Origin: Micropruina sp.
GTDB lineage: Bacteria > Actinomycetota > Actinomycetes > Propionibacteriales > Propionibacteriaceae
Direction of reading: 5' to 3'
NCBI GenBank assembly: GCA_016711105.1
Contig: JADJTO010000034.1
Span: forward strand, 1 to 64,000
Length of the DNA: 64,000 nt
In this document: one piece after another, positions 11,246-20,804 of the stretch
Numbering within the stretch: the stretch's first letter is position 1
Layout: the number at the start of each line of letters is the position of its first letter
Notes under the pieces: generated by a model
What the model was told of the DNA's origin: nothing
The model's input: the letters and a program-made list of their open reading frames with translations, nothing else
The model's database searches: none
Position numbers and translations under genes: made by a program

Positions 11246-11275
11246 AGCGGCACCGACAAAGGTGTCGATGCCGCT
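11246..11275 (-). terminator. Stem-loop after glpK
   Basis: AGCGGCA pairs with TGCCGCT, followed by an inner CGAC/GTCG pair with one C-A mismatch and a six-base loop. It lies about 32 bases past the glpK stop and before the aminotransferase start. No T run follows, as is common in actinobacterial terminators. Confidence 0.55.
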
Positions 11276-11306
11276 CCGGGTCACGGACTACGTCGTGCCG
11301 GAGTGT

Positions 11307-12824
11307 TTACTCCGCGACGTCGGCGTCCACCCAGTCGAAGGTCTTGGTGACTGCCTTCTTCCAGTTGCGGTAGAGCCGCTCGCGCTCATCGGCTTCCATC
11401 GAGGGAACCCAGCGCTTGTCTTCGGCCCAGTTGTCGATGACGTCCTGCTCGCCGTTCCAGTAGCCGACCGCGATGCCGGCCGCGTACGCCGCGCCCAACG
11501 CCGTCGTTTCGGCGACCACCGGACGAACCACTGGCACCCCGACCTGATCGGCCTGGAACTGCATCAGGGTTTCGTTGCTGGTCATGCCGCCGTCGACCTT
11601 GAGTTCGGCCAGCGTCACCCCGGAGTCGGCTTCCATGGCGTCCAGCACCTCGCGGGTCTGGTAGGCGGTGGCCTCCAGAGCGGCACGGGCGATGTGGCCA
11701 CGGTTGACGAAACGGGTCATGCCGACGAGCGCGCCACGGGCGTCGGAACGCCAGTAGGGAGCGAACAAGCCGGAGAAGGCGGGCACGAAGTAGACGCCAC
11801 CGTTGTCGGTGACACCCTTGGCCAGCTCTTCGACCTCGGGAGCCGAGGAGATCATGCCCAGGTTGTCCCGCAGCCATTGGATCAGCGATCCGGTGACGGC
11901 GATGGAACCCTCAAGCGCGTAGATCGGCTTGTTGTCACCGATCTTGTAGCAGACGGTGGTGAGTAGACCGTTCTTGGAGGGAACGATCTCCTCGCCGGTG
12001 TTCATGATCATGAAGCAGCCGGTGCCGTAGGTGTTCTTGGCCATGCCGACCTCGAACGCGGCCTGGCCGAACGTGGCCGCCTGCTGGTCGCCCAGGTCGC
12101 CGGCGATCGGGACGCCGCCGAGCAGGCCGGCTTCACGTCCGTGGCCGTAGACCTCGGAGGAGGAACGGATCTCGGGCAGCATCGAGAGCGGGATGCCCAT
12201 GTCAGCGGCGATGTCTGCGTCCCACGACAGTGTGGCGAGATCCATCAGCATGGTGCGGGAGGCGTTGGTCACGTCGGTGACGTGGACGCCACCGTCGATG
12301 CCGCCGGTCAGGTTCCAGATCACCCAGGTGTCCATGTTGCCCATGACCAGCTTGCCGGCCTCGGCATCGGCGCGGGCGCCTTCGACGTTGTCCAGGATCC
12401 ACTTGACCTTGGGCCCGGAGAAGTAGGTCGCCAGCGGTAAGCCGACCTTGGCCTTGTACTTGTCCTGGTCGCCGCCGCCGAGATCTTCAACGATCTTGGC
12501 GGTGCGGGTGTCTTGCCAAACGATGGCGTTGTAGACGGGCTCGCCGGTCTCCTTGTTCCAAACCAGGGCGGTTTCGCGCTGGTTGGTCACCCCAACGGCG
12601 ACAATCGAGTCCTTGTTGACCTCTGCTGCGGCCAGAGCCAAAGCGACCACGTCGCGGATGTTGGCCCAGATTTCCTTTGCGTCGTGTTCCACCCAGCCGG
12701 CCCGGGGGAAGATCTGCTCGTGTTCTTTCTGCCCGCTGCCCACGATGCGGCCTTCATGATTGAAGACGATCGCGCGCGAGCTGGTGGTTCCTTGATCGAT
12801 AGCCAATACGTACTTGTCAGCCAT
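11307..12824 (-). CDS. glpK: Glycerol kinase
   Basis: 505 residues, the normal length. Phosphorylates glycerol to sn-glycerol 3-phosphate with ATP in the cytoplasm. FGGY fold: the N-terminal phosphate-1 loop reads AIDQGTTSSRAIVFN, GALVGMTRFVNRGH lies in the C-terminal half, and the adenosine-loop region KVDGGMTSNETLMQFQAD is present. ATG 12824 is preceded by GGAAGGAAC. It lies downstream of glpF on the same strand with a 77-base gap, so uptake facilitator and kinase form one operon, transcribed divergently from the SorC-type regulator. Confidence 0.97.
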   Translation of the reverse strand: MADKYVLAIDQGTTSSRAIVFNHEGRIVGSGQKEHEQIFPRAGWVEHDAKEIWANIRDVVALALAAAEVNKDSIVAVGVTNQRETALVWNKETGEPVYNAIVWQDTRTAKIVEDLGGGDQDKYKAKVGLPLATYFSGPKVKWILDNVEGARADAEAGKLVMGNMDTWVIWNLTGGIDGGVHVTDVTNASRTMLMDLATLSWDADIAADMGIPLSMLPEIRSSSEVYGHGREAGLLGGVPIAGDLGDQQAATFGQAAFEVGMAKNTYGTGCFMIMNTGEEIVPSKNGLLTTVCYKIGDNKPIYALEGSIAVTGSLIQWLRDNLGMISSAPEVEELAKGVTDNGGVYFVPAFSGLFAPYWRSDARGALVGMTRFVNRGHIARAALEATAYQTREVLDAMEADSGVTLAELKVDGGMTSNETLMQFQADQVGVPVVRPVVAETTALGAAYAAGIAVGYWNGEQDVIDNWAEDKRWVPSMEADERERLYRNWKKAVTKTFDWVDADVAE

Positions 12825-12901
12825 GGTGTTCCTTCCACGTCATTGTTGGAATGGTTGTGTTGGGTGGGCCGACCCTGGCTGGGGCCGACCCGCCCGGGTG
12901 A

Positions 12902-13657
12902 TCACATCGGGAGCAGGATGCCGCTCAGCAGGCCCGCGAGGGCGCCGCCGACGAGCGGGCCGACCACGGGGATCCAGGAGTAGCTCCAGTCCGAGTCGCC
13001 CTTGCCCTTGATCGGGAGCACGAAGTGCGCGATGCGGGGGCCGAGGTCACGGGCAGGGTTGATCGCGTAACCGGTGGGTCCACCGAGCGACGCGCCGATG
13101 CCGACAACCAGAATCGCGACACCAAGAGCCCCGAGCCACGCAACGCTGACCGCATCCGTGGCGGCGTATTTGCCGGCACCCAGGATCACGAAGACCAGGA
13201 CGAAGGTGCCCAGGGCCTCAGTGACCAGGTTCCACACGGTGTCGCGAATCTCGGGACCGGTGGAGAAGACGGCGAGCTTGAGGCCCGCGGGGGCCTCCTC
13301 GTCGAACTGGCGCTTGTAGGCCATCCAGGCCAGACACGCGCCGATGAAGGCGCCGATGAGCTGCGCGATGATGTAGACCGAGATGGACATGAAGTCCACC
13401 GGGATCCCGGGGACGAACTCCTTCGCACCGGACGCGGCGACACCCACGGTGACGGCCGGGTTCAGGTGCGCGCCCGACTTGGCAGAGACCAGGACACCCG
13501 CGAAGACCGCGATACCCCAGCCGAAGTTCACATGCAGGAAGCCGGTGCCGGCGCCCTTGTTCTTGGGGAGGATGTTATTGGCGACCACACCTGCACCAAG
13601 CAGGAGCAGCATGGCGGTGCCGACTACCTCGGACAAGAAAATCGTGCCGAGATTCAC
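12902..13657 (-). CDS. glpF: Glycerol uptake facilitator (aquaglyceroporin)
   Basis: 251 residues from GTG 13657, with six hydrophobic segments. Both aquaporin NPA boxes are visible: HLNPAVTVG (about residue 66) and YAINPARDLGPR (about residue 205). The Asp-Leu-Gly-Pro-Arg after the second box is the signature of glycerol-conducting rather than strict water channels. It forms the first gene of the glpFK operon. Expression is probably controlled from the shared 13.66-13.97 kb region by the adjacent SorC-type regulator. Confidence 0.95.
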   Translation of the reverse strand: MNLGTIFLSEVVGTAMLLLLGAGVVANNILPKNKGAGTGFLHVNFGWGIAVFAGVLVSAKSGAHLNPAVTVGVAASGAKEFVPGIPVDFMSISVYIIAQLIGAFIGACLAWMAYKRQFDEEAPAGLKLAVFSTGPEIRDTVWNLVTEALGTFVLVFVILGAGKYAATDAVSVAWLGALGVAILVVGIGASLGGPTGYAINPARDLGPRIAHFVLPIKGKGDSDWSYSWIPVVGPLVGGALAGLLSGILLPM

Positions 13658-13966
13658 GGTTTCTCACTTTCCGACACCGATTGGTGTCCATTTCGGCGCC
13701 CCGGGGGGCGCGGGTTGCTTTGTTTTGCCGCGCCAAGCCGACGCGGGGGAAATGTGTGGGTACTTGCGGGTCGTAGAGCTGCGGGCCGAATAGACGAACC
13801 CTCCGAGAGAACGGACCGATCATCCGATCATCCAGGCTCCTTTGCTGAGGTACCCACCTTCGTGACGGTAGCCGCTCCCCGGCTCCGCCCTCGTCCCCAC
13901 AGTCTTGCCACCTGGTGAACGTATGCGCTAGACCTGTGCACGAACGTGCAGAGGTCGGGGAGGTCG
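13658..13966. promoter_or_regulatory. Divergent control region between glpF and the SorC-type regulator
   Basis: 309 bases without a gene. It contains a CCGATCATCCGATCATCC direct repeat around 13815-13833, a weak half-site TGAACG at 13916, and a strong palindrome at 13931-13956 listed separately. It must hold the promoters of glpFK (minus) and of the regulator (plus). I cannot assign -35/-10 boxes with confidence. Confidence 0.6.
13931..13956. promoter_or_regulatory. 26-bp palindromic operator candidate
   Basis: The core TGCACG-AA-CGTGCA (13937-13950) is flanked by GACCT on the left and its reverse complement AGGTC on the right, with one mismatched base between core and flank on each side. 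It ends just before the ribosome-binding GGGGAGG and lies about 10 bases upstream of the regulator's ATG. Binding there would block the regulator's own expression. Similar 14-bp sites occur upstream of glpA. Confidence 0.65.
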
Positions 13967-14917
13967 ATGAACGAGCGCTACGACGAGATGTACCAGGCCG
14001 CGTCGCGGTACTACATCCAGGGCGAAACCATGGAGGGGATCGCCCATCAGCTGGGCCTGTCGAGATCGACGGTGTCCCGGCTGTTGAAGGACGCCCGGGA
14101 GATCGGTCTGGTCCGGATCAGCCTGGCCGACCACAGCGGTTCCCAGTCTCCGTTGGCGGTGTCGTTGAGCCGGGCGTTCAAGGTGCGCGTCCACATGGTC
14201 GCCGTGCGGGACACGGCCAGCGATGCGCACCGCTTCGATCAGGTGGCCCGGCTGGCCGGTCGATTGGTCACCGAGGCGGTGGCCGACAACCAGCTGATCG
14301 GGATCGCCTGGGGCGTGACCCTGGCCCACGTGGTGCAGCACTTGCAGCGCCGCCCGTTGATCGGCACGACCGTGGTGCAGATCAACGGGGGCGCCAACCA
14401 ACGCTCGTCCGGGATTCCCTACATCGGGGAGATCCTGCAGCGGATCGGCGACGCCTACGACTCCCGGGTGGTGCTCTTCCCGGTGCCGGCCTTCTTCGAC
14501 TTCGCCGAAACCAAGCAGGCGATGTGGCGGGAACGGTCGGTGCAGAACGTGCTCCGGCTGCTCGGACGGCTCGACCTGGCGGTGTTCGGCGTGGGCTGTT
14601 TGACCGGCAAGGTGCCCTCGCACGTCTACACCGCCGGGTACATGGACGACACCGACATGCGGCAACTGGCCGCGGACGGGGTGGTCGGCGATGTCTGCAC
14701 CGTGCTGCTGCGCGAGGACGGATCGTTCACCGACATTCCCTATAACGAACGGGCCACGGGTCTGACGCCGGTCGAACTGCAGCGGATCCCGCGACGGATC
14801 TGTGTCGTGGCCGACCCGTCCCGGGCGCCGGCTGTGGTGGGCGCCCTGCGGGCTCACACGGCCACCGACTTGGTCATCGACGAGGGGACGGCCCGCGCGG
14901 TCTTGAACCGGATCTGA
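13967..14917 (+). CDS. SorC-family sugar/polyol-responsive transcriptional regulator
   Basis: 316 residues from ATG 13967, chosen for GGGGAGG four bases upstream; an upstream GTG at 13946 lies inside the operator. The N-terminal helix-turn-helix (about residues 20-45) reads GETMEGIAHQLGLSRSTVSR. A SorC-type effector-binding domain of the NagB/RpiA fold follows, with VVQINGGAN and GVGCLTG phosphate-binding loops. SorC regulators bind phosphorylated sugars or polyols. Its position between glpFK and glpABC makes glycerol 3-phosphate or a derivative the likely effector, which is inference. Repressor or activator action cannot be told from the sequence. Confidence 0.88.
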   Translation: MNERYDEMYQAASRYYIQGETMEGIAHQLGLSRSTVSRLLKDAREIGLVRISLADHSGSQSPLAVSLSRAFKVRVHMVAVRDTASDAHRFDQVARLAGRLVTEAVADNQLIGIAWGVTLAHVVQHLQRRPLIGTTVVQINGGANQRSSGIPYIGEILQRIGDAYDSRVVLFPVPAFFDFAETKQAMWRERSVQNVLRLLGRLDLAVFGVGCLTGKVPSHVYTAGYMDDTDMRQLAADGVVGDVCTVLLREDGSFTDIPYNERATGLTPVELQRIPRRICVVADPSRAPAVVGALRAHTATDLVIDEGTARAVLNRI

Positions 14918-14957
14918 CCGGCAACATCGGGGGTGGAACGCAAAGTTGCAGGCCGCT

Positions 14958-15003
14958 TGCACGGATGTTCAGGCAGGGTCCCGCCCCGCTGCACATCTGT
15001 ACG
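14958..15003. promoter_or_regulatory. Two operator candidates upstream of glpA
   Basis: TGCACGGATGTTCA at 14958-14971 and TGCACATCTGTACG at 14990-15003. Reading the first on the opposite strand, both fit TGMACATCYGTRCR and resemble the core of the palindrome before the regulator gene. Start-to-start spacing is 32 bases, about three helical turns. They lie 140-180 bases before the glpA ATG and support joint control of glpFK and glpABC. Confidence 0.5.
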
Positions 15004-15140
15004 GAGGTTCCCGCAGCCCTCCCGCCAGGGCAGTTCCACTGGCTAGCGTGACCCCATAACCGTTCGGCATTGCCGCAGGGGCGTCGCCGGGTCATCGTTG
15101 ATCCGGCAGGCACGTCCCAGATTTGAGATCGGAGGTCGGC

Positions 15141-16717
15141 ATGAGGACACTTTCGGCGGATGTGGTGGTGATCGGTGGCGGTGCCACCGGTGCTGGCGTG
15201 GTGCGCGATGTCGCGATGCGGGGTTACAAAGCCGTCCTGGTCGACCGGGTTGATCTGGGTCAGGGGACGACCGGCCGCTACCACGGGCTGCTGCACTCGG
15301 GGGGCCGCTACGTGGTCAGTGATCCGCACAGCGCCAGCGAATGCGCCCAGGAGAACGCGATCCTGACCCGGATCCAGGCTGACGCGGTGGAGGAGACCGG
15401 CGGCTACTTCGTGGCCACCGAGGTGGACGACCCCGCCTGGGGCGACGACTTCGCCCGCGGTGCCGCAGCCACCAAGGTGCCGGCCGAGGAGATCTCCGTC
15501 TCCGAACTCCTCACCCTTGAGCCCCGATTGAACCGCAAGATCAGCCGCGCCTTCCGCGTCCTGGACGGGTCGGTGGACGGCTGGCAACTGGTCTGGGGGG
15601 CCGCCAACTCGGCCAAGCACTACGGCGCCCAGATCCTGACCTATCACCGGGTGACCAAGATCAACCGCGATGGCGATCGGGTGGCGGCGGTGATCTGCCG
15701 GGACGACAAGACCGGCGAAGACGTCACGATCAACTGCAACTTCGTGATCAACTGCGCCGCCGCCTGGGGTGGTCAGATCGCCGCGATGGCGGGCTGCCAC
15801 GACGTCCAGGTCGTCCCGGGTGCGGGGATCATGATCGCGATGAACCACCGGTTGACCAACTCGGTGATCAACCGGCTCACCTACCCCGCCGACGGCGACA
15901 TTCTGGTGCCGGTGCACACGGTGTGCGTGATCGGCACCACCGACCAGAAGGCCGACGACCCGGACAAGTTGGTCATCTCCCGCGAGGAGGTGCAGCAGAT
16001 GATGGACTGCGGCGAGCTACTGGTTCCCGGCTTCCGCGACGCCCGCGCCATCCACGCGTGGGCGGGGGCCCGCCCGTTGGTCAAGGACTCCCGGGTCGGT
16101 AGCGAAGACACCCGGCACATGAGCCGCGGGATGTCGATCATCGACCACGACTCCCGGGATGGCCTGAAGGGCTTGCTCACCATCGCCGGCGGCAAGCTCA
16201 CCACCTACCGGCTGATGGCCGAGCATGTGGTTGATCAGATGTGCGAGCAACTGGGCGACGTCCGTCCGTGCACGACGGCCAATGAGGCGGTCCCCGGCTC
16301 GGAGTCGGGCAAGACCTATCAGGTCACGCATCGACTGCACGCTCGCGAAGAGGACCGCCTGGACGATCAGATCCTCTGCGAGTGCGAGCTGATGAGTCGC
16401 CGCCAATGGGTGAACGCCTCGACGCCCAGCCACAGGCCAGCTTCGACGACCTGCGCCGCCAACTGCGACTCGGCATGGGCCCTTGTCAGGGCGGTTTTTG
16501 CTCGCTGCGGGCCACCGGGGTCGCGCTGGAGACGCAGCACATCGACATCGAGCGGGCGACCGGCCTGATGCGACTGTTCCTGAAGAACCGCTGGATCGGA
16601 ATCTGGCCGATCCTCTACGGCGATCAAGTCAGACAAACCGCCCTCGACAACTGGATCTTCCAGGGAACCCTCGACGTCGAGCACCTGCCGCAACCCGAAG
16701 AGGAGGTCGCGCGATGA
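15141..16717 (+). CDS. glpA: Anaerobic glycerol-3-phosphate dehydrogenase subunit A (frameshifted in this sequence)
   Basis: Oxidises sn-glycerol 3-phosphate to dihydroxyacetone phosphate at the membrane, together with GlpB and GlpC. About 525 residues after correction. ATG 15141 follows GGAGG. The FAD-binding Rossmann start is DVVVIGGGATGAGVVRDVA, then GTTGRYHGLLHSGGRYV. The C-terminus has a BFD-like iron-sulfur region: CECELMSRRQWV and later GMGPCQGGFC. One G is missing near 16409 (GGGTGAACG), so the last 100 residues are read in another frame. The stop overlaps the glpB ATG. Confidence 0.95.
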
Positions 16718-18006
16718 GTCGCGTTGTCGTGATCGGCGCCGGCCTGGCCGGCCTGGTGGCCGCTACCCGCTTGGCCCAGGGTGGGGCGCGGGTGGTCTTG
16801 GTCACCAAGGGCACCGGCGGGTTACCCCTCTCGCAAGGCACGATCGACATCCTCGGCTACGCCCCCGAGCGGGTCACCCGTCCGCTGGACGCGCTGGCCG
16901 GCTTCGCCGCAGCCAACCCCGGGCACCCGTACAACCTGCTCGACGCGGACGCCGTCCGCCTGGGCGTGGCCTATCTGCGCGAGCTTGCCGGTCCCGAGGT
17001 ATTCGTCGGTGATCCGGAGGTGAACCTCCAGCTGCCCACCGCCGTGGGCGCGATTCGTCCCAGCGCTGTCGTGCCAGCCGAGATGGCCGCCGGCGCGTGT
17101 GTGGACGGGGCTCGCTTCCTGATCACCGGCCCAGGCCAGTTGAAGGATTTCCATCCGCAGTTGATTGCCGAGAATCTGGCCCGGACCCAACTGCCCGAGG
17201 GCGGACGGTTGGCCGCCCGCTGGGCTCAGCTCGACTTCCCGGCCCGGCCCGGCGAAAGCGACTCCACCGGTCTGACCTTCGCCCGCTCCTTGGATGATCC
17301 GGCGTATCGGCGGCGCTTCGCGGCGGCGGTCCGGGCGTTGGTGCAGCCGGGCGAGACGGTCGGCCTGCCCGCCGTCTTGGGGGTCTCCGACGCCTCGGTG
17401 CTCACCGATCTCACCGCTCAGATCGGTGCCCCGGTGTTCACCATCCCGCTACCGCCACCCTCGGTGCCCGGGGTGCGGCTGAACAACCAACTCACGGCCG
17501 CGGCCAAAGCCGCCGGGGTACGGATCATCCCCGGTGCCAAGGTGATCGACCACCGATCGTCCAACGGACGCCTGTTGTCGGTGATCAGCGCCACCGCCGG
17601 CACGCCCCGGGAGTACGCGGCCGACTACTTCGTCCAGGCGACCGGCGGATTCGAATCCGGCGCGCTACATCTGGACTCGCACAACGTCGTCCACGAAACG
17701 GTGTTCGGGCTGCCGCTGGTCGGCGCGGACATCACCGAACTGGTGCACGGCGACTATTGGGGCCCCCCACAGCCGCTGTTCAAGGTTGGCGTCGGTGTGG
17801 ACGCCTCGATGAAGGTGGACGGCCCTTACGACAATCTCTACGCCGTGGGTGGCATTCTGGCCGGCGCCACCCGCTGGCAGGAGAAGTCGGGCGAAGGCAT
17901 CGCGGTCGCCAGCGCCGTCCGCGCTGCCGATGCGGTGTTGGCCGCCATCGCTGCAACAGATCAAACCCCGGCCAGGGACGACGCAACCCAAGGAGCCCAG
18001 GCATGA
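16714..18006 (+). CDS. glpB: Anaerobic glycerol-3-phosphate dehydrogenase subunit B
   Basis: 430 residues from ATG 16714, which overlaps the glpA stop (ATGA) and follows AGGAGG. The N-terminal FAD/NAD-binding fold reads VVVIGAGLAGLVAATRLAQGG, and the C-terminus has the second FAD contact region (NLYAVGGILAGATRWQEKSG). GlpB links the GlpA catalytic subunit to the GlpC membrane-associated iron-sulfur subunit and passes electrons toward menaquinone. The frame is intact. Confidence 0.93.
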   Translation: MSRVVVIGAGLAGLVAATRLAQGGARVVLVTKGTGGLPLSQGTIDILGYAPERVTRPLDALAGFAAANPGHPYNLLDADAVRLGVAYLRELAGPEVFVGDPEVNLQLPTAVGAIRPSAVVPAEMAAGACVDGARFLITGPGQLKDFHPQLIAENLARTQLPEGGRLAARWAQLDFPARPGESDSTGLTFARSLDDPAYRRRFAAAVRALVQPGETVGLPAVLGVSDASVLTDLTAQIGAPVFTIPLPPPSVPGVRLNNQLTAAAKAAGVRIIPGAKVIDHRSSNGRLLSVISATAGTPREYAADYFVQATGGFESGALHLDSHNVVHETVFGLPLVGADITELVHGDYWGPPQPLFKVGVGVDASMKVDGPYDNLYAVGGILAGATRWQEKSGEGIAVASAVRAADAVLAAIAATDQTPARDDATQGAQA

Positions 18007-19256
18007 CTCCCCACGACAGCAACAACGCGCACGACAACAACAACTACGCCGCAGACCAGGTGGCACGGGCGTCCCTCGATCACTGCGTGAAGTGCAACAT
18101 TTGCGAGACACATTGCCCGGTGTCGGCGGTGACTCCGCTGTTCTCCGGGCCGAAGTTTGTCGGTCCGCAAGCCGAGCGGTACCGCCACGGCGAATCGGTC
18201 GATCACTCCTTGGATTACTGCTCCTCGTGTGGCACCTGCACTCTGGTCTGTCCGCAAGGGGTCCAGATCGCCGAGCTGAACAGCCAGGCACGGGCGGTGA
18301 TGAAGGCCGATCACATGCCGCTGCGGGATCAACTGATTTCACGGACCACGCTGATGGGGATGGCGATGACCCCGATGGCGCCGGTGGCTAACGCCGCACT
18401 GGGGTTCAAACCACTGCGGATGGTGATCGAGAAGGTGGTTGGCATTCATCGGGACGCCCCGATGCCGACCGCGCGCACGCAAACCCTGACCGGGTGGCTG
18501 AAGAAGCGAAAGGCACCGACCAAGGCGCCGACTCGCGGGTCGCTGGTCTATTTCCACGGGTGCGCCGGCGGCTATTTCGAGGTGGAGACCTCGAAGCGGT
18601 CGATCGAGGTGTTGGAGCATTTGGGCTACGAGGTGATCGTGCCTAAGCAGAGCTGCTGCGGCTTGGCTCAGCAGTCCAACGGGTTGTTCGACCAGGCGAC
18701 CGCGCAGATTCTCAAGTTGTGTGACGAACTACGCGCCGGCGGCAAGGACCTGACCATCATTTCGGCGTCCGGTTCCTGCACCGGAATGCTGAAGCACGAG
18801 GCGCATGAAATCATGGGAGTGGACGACTCCCGGCTGGCTGACGTGAGCACCCGGATCCGCGACATCATGGAGTTTCTGCTCGACCTGCACGACGCCGGTG
18901 AGCTCCCGACCAACTTCAAGACGATCGACATCACGGTGCCTTATCACGCTCCTTGCCAACTCAAGGCGCAGGGAATGGGTCAGCCGGCGATGGAAGTGTT
19001 GAAGCTGATCCCCGGGGTCAAGGCCATCGAATCGGGCGTCACCTGCTGCGGAATCGCTGGAACATACGGGTTGAAGAAGGAGAAGTACGAGATCGCCCAA
19101 GCCGTCGGTCAGCCGCTGTTCGACATGGTCAAGGCGACCAACCCCGACCTGGCCCTGTGTGACACCGAAACCTGTCGCTGGCAGATCGCGAAGTCGTCCG
19201 GGGTGCGCACCGAACACCCGATCTACCTGGTGCATCAGGCGTACGGACTCTCCTGA
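18003..19256 (+). CDS. glpC: Anaerobic glycerol-3-phosphate dehydrogenase subunit C
   Basis: 417 residues; ATG 18003 overlaps the glpB stop. Two ferredoxin-type 4Fe-4S motifs near the N-terminus: CVKCNICETHCPVS and CSSCGTCTLVCPQG. Two CCG domains follow, with QSCCGLAQQSNG (about residue 220) and VTCCGIAGTYG (about residue 345). This is the usual GlpC/heterodisulfide-reductase-like architecture that carries electrons to the quinone pool. Like other GlpC proteins it shows no clear membrane helix. It completes an ATGA-coupled glpABC operon. Confidence 0.95.
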   Translation: MTPHDSNNAHDNNNYAADQVARASLDHCVKCNICETHCPVSAVTPLFSGPKFVGPQAERYRHGESVDHSLDYCSSCGTCTLVCPQGVQIAELNSQARAVMKADHMPLRDQLISRTTLMGMAMTPMAPVANAALGFKPLRMVIEKVVGIHRDAPMPTARTQTLTGWLKKRKAPTKAPTRGSLVYFHGCAGGYFEVETSKRSIEVLEHLGYEVIVPKQSCCGLAQQSNGLFDQATAQILKLCDELRAGGKDLTIISASGSCTGMLKHEAHEIMGVDDSRLADVSTRIRDIMEFLLDLHDAGELPTNFKTIDITVPYHAPCQLKAQGMGQPAMEVLKLIPGVKAIESGVTCCGIAGTYGLKKEKYEIAQAVGQPLFDMVKATNPDLALCDTETCRWQIAKSSGVRTEHPIYLVHQAYGLS

Positions 19257-19292
19257 ACGGACGGGTCGCAGCCGGTGGGATAGCCTGCCGAG

Positions 19293-20695
19293 GTGGCTCT
19301 CCAACTGATCATCGGTGGCGGTATTGCCGGCTTGGCGGCGGCCTGGGAGGCGGTCCGCAGCGGTGCCGAGGTCGTCCTGGTTGAGGCGTCGGCCGAGTTC
19401 GGCGGGAAGGTCCGCACCGAACAGGTCGCTGGCCTGTTGATCGAGGAGGGCCCCGATTCGTTCGTCGCCTATCGCCCGGCCGCGCTGCAGCTGATCGACG
19501 AGTTGGGGATGAGCGACGAGCTGATCTCGGTCGGGACGAACCGGACGGTCCACCTGCGGAGCAGGGGCCAACTGCTGCCGCTCCCGGCAGGCATGGGCAT
19601 GGTGCTCCCGAGCCGCCTGGGACCCTTCCTCAGCACTCGCATTCTTCGCTGGCCGGACAAGCTGCGGGCTGCGCTCGACCTCGTCCTTCCCCGCCGGCTC
19701 GGCGCGGACGATGTCTCGATCGGCGCGTTCCTCCGGGCCCGGCTGGGCGACGGCATCGTCCGACGATTCGCCGACCCGATGCTGGGCGGCATCTACGGCG
19801 CCGGGGTGGACGAGCTCAGCCTGGACGCCGTGCTGCCGATCCTGCGCGAGCACGAAGGTGCGTATCGCAGCCTCCTGATCGCCTCGTTGGCCCAAGGTCG
19901 GCGGGCCGCTCGTTCGGCGGGTGGGGCGACCCGGGGTCCGTCCTCGCCGTTCAGGTCGCTGCGGGGCGGGATGGGCTCGCTGCCTGAACGCCTGGTCGAG
20001 GCACTGCGAGCGGGGGGAGCCGATCTGAGGACGGGGGTTGCCGTCACAGCGCTGCGCCGTGTCGGCGGACTCACCGAGGCCACGCTCAGTGATGGCAGCA
20101 CGCTGACCGTGGACGCGGTCGTCCTGGCTGGAGGTGTGCGCAGCTCGGCCGACCTGCTGGCCGACGAAGTGCCGGACGCTGCCGCCGCCCTGCGTCGGGT
20201 GCCGTTGTCCGGCTCCACGGTGGTCACCTTGGCCTACCCCAAGGCGGCGTTCCGCGAGTCGATGACCTCGCACGGCTGGCTGGAGGCCGACCCGGCGCCG
20301 GTCAGCGGGATCACGATCAGCTCCGCCAAATGGGCCGGACGGGCGCCCGAGGGCACGGTGTTGGTGCGGGCGTTCGTCCCGGATCGCCTGGGCCCGATCG
20401 CGGCCGCTCCCGACGCCGACCTGGTCGCCGCGGTCACCAGGCACCTGAAGCACGTGCTGCAGCTGAGCGAACCCCGACCTTGACCAGAATCACCCGCTGG
20501 TCAGGGGTGATGCCGAAATACGTGGTCGGGCACCTGACGACCGTGGCCGCCGTGGAAGCCGCCTTGGCAGAGCGACCCACGTGGCGGATCGCCGGGTCGG
20601 CCCTGCGTGGCGTCGGGGTTCCCGACTGCATCGCGGACGGCCGCCGCGCCACCGTTGCGGCGTTGGCGGCGGTCGAGACAGCCCGCGTCGGCTGA
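19293..20695 (+). CDS. hemY: Coproporphyrinogen/protoporphyrinogen oxidase, HemY/CgoX family (frameshifted in this sequence)
   Basis: Flavoprotein of haem synthesis; in Actinobacteria the family usually acts as coproporphyrinogen III oxidase. About 467 residues after correction, from GTG 19293. The FAD motif LIIGGGIAGLAAAWEAVRSG is followed by VLVEASAEFGGKVRTEQ, GLLIEEGPDSF and FADPMLGGIYGAGVDELS, all typical. The C-terminal 70 residues (PTLTRITRWSGVMPKYVVGH) are in another frame because one C is missing in the GAACCCCGACC run near 20470. The gene starts 36 bases after glpC. Confidence 0.92.
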
Positions 20696-20804
20696 GCTGC
20701 CACGCCGTCCGAGGGAATGCTGGAAGGGACTCCCTGGTTTCAAGGGGCACGGCTCGCCTGCAATAGGCTGGCGGTCAGTCTTACCGACACACCATTGAGG
20801 GAAC

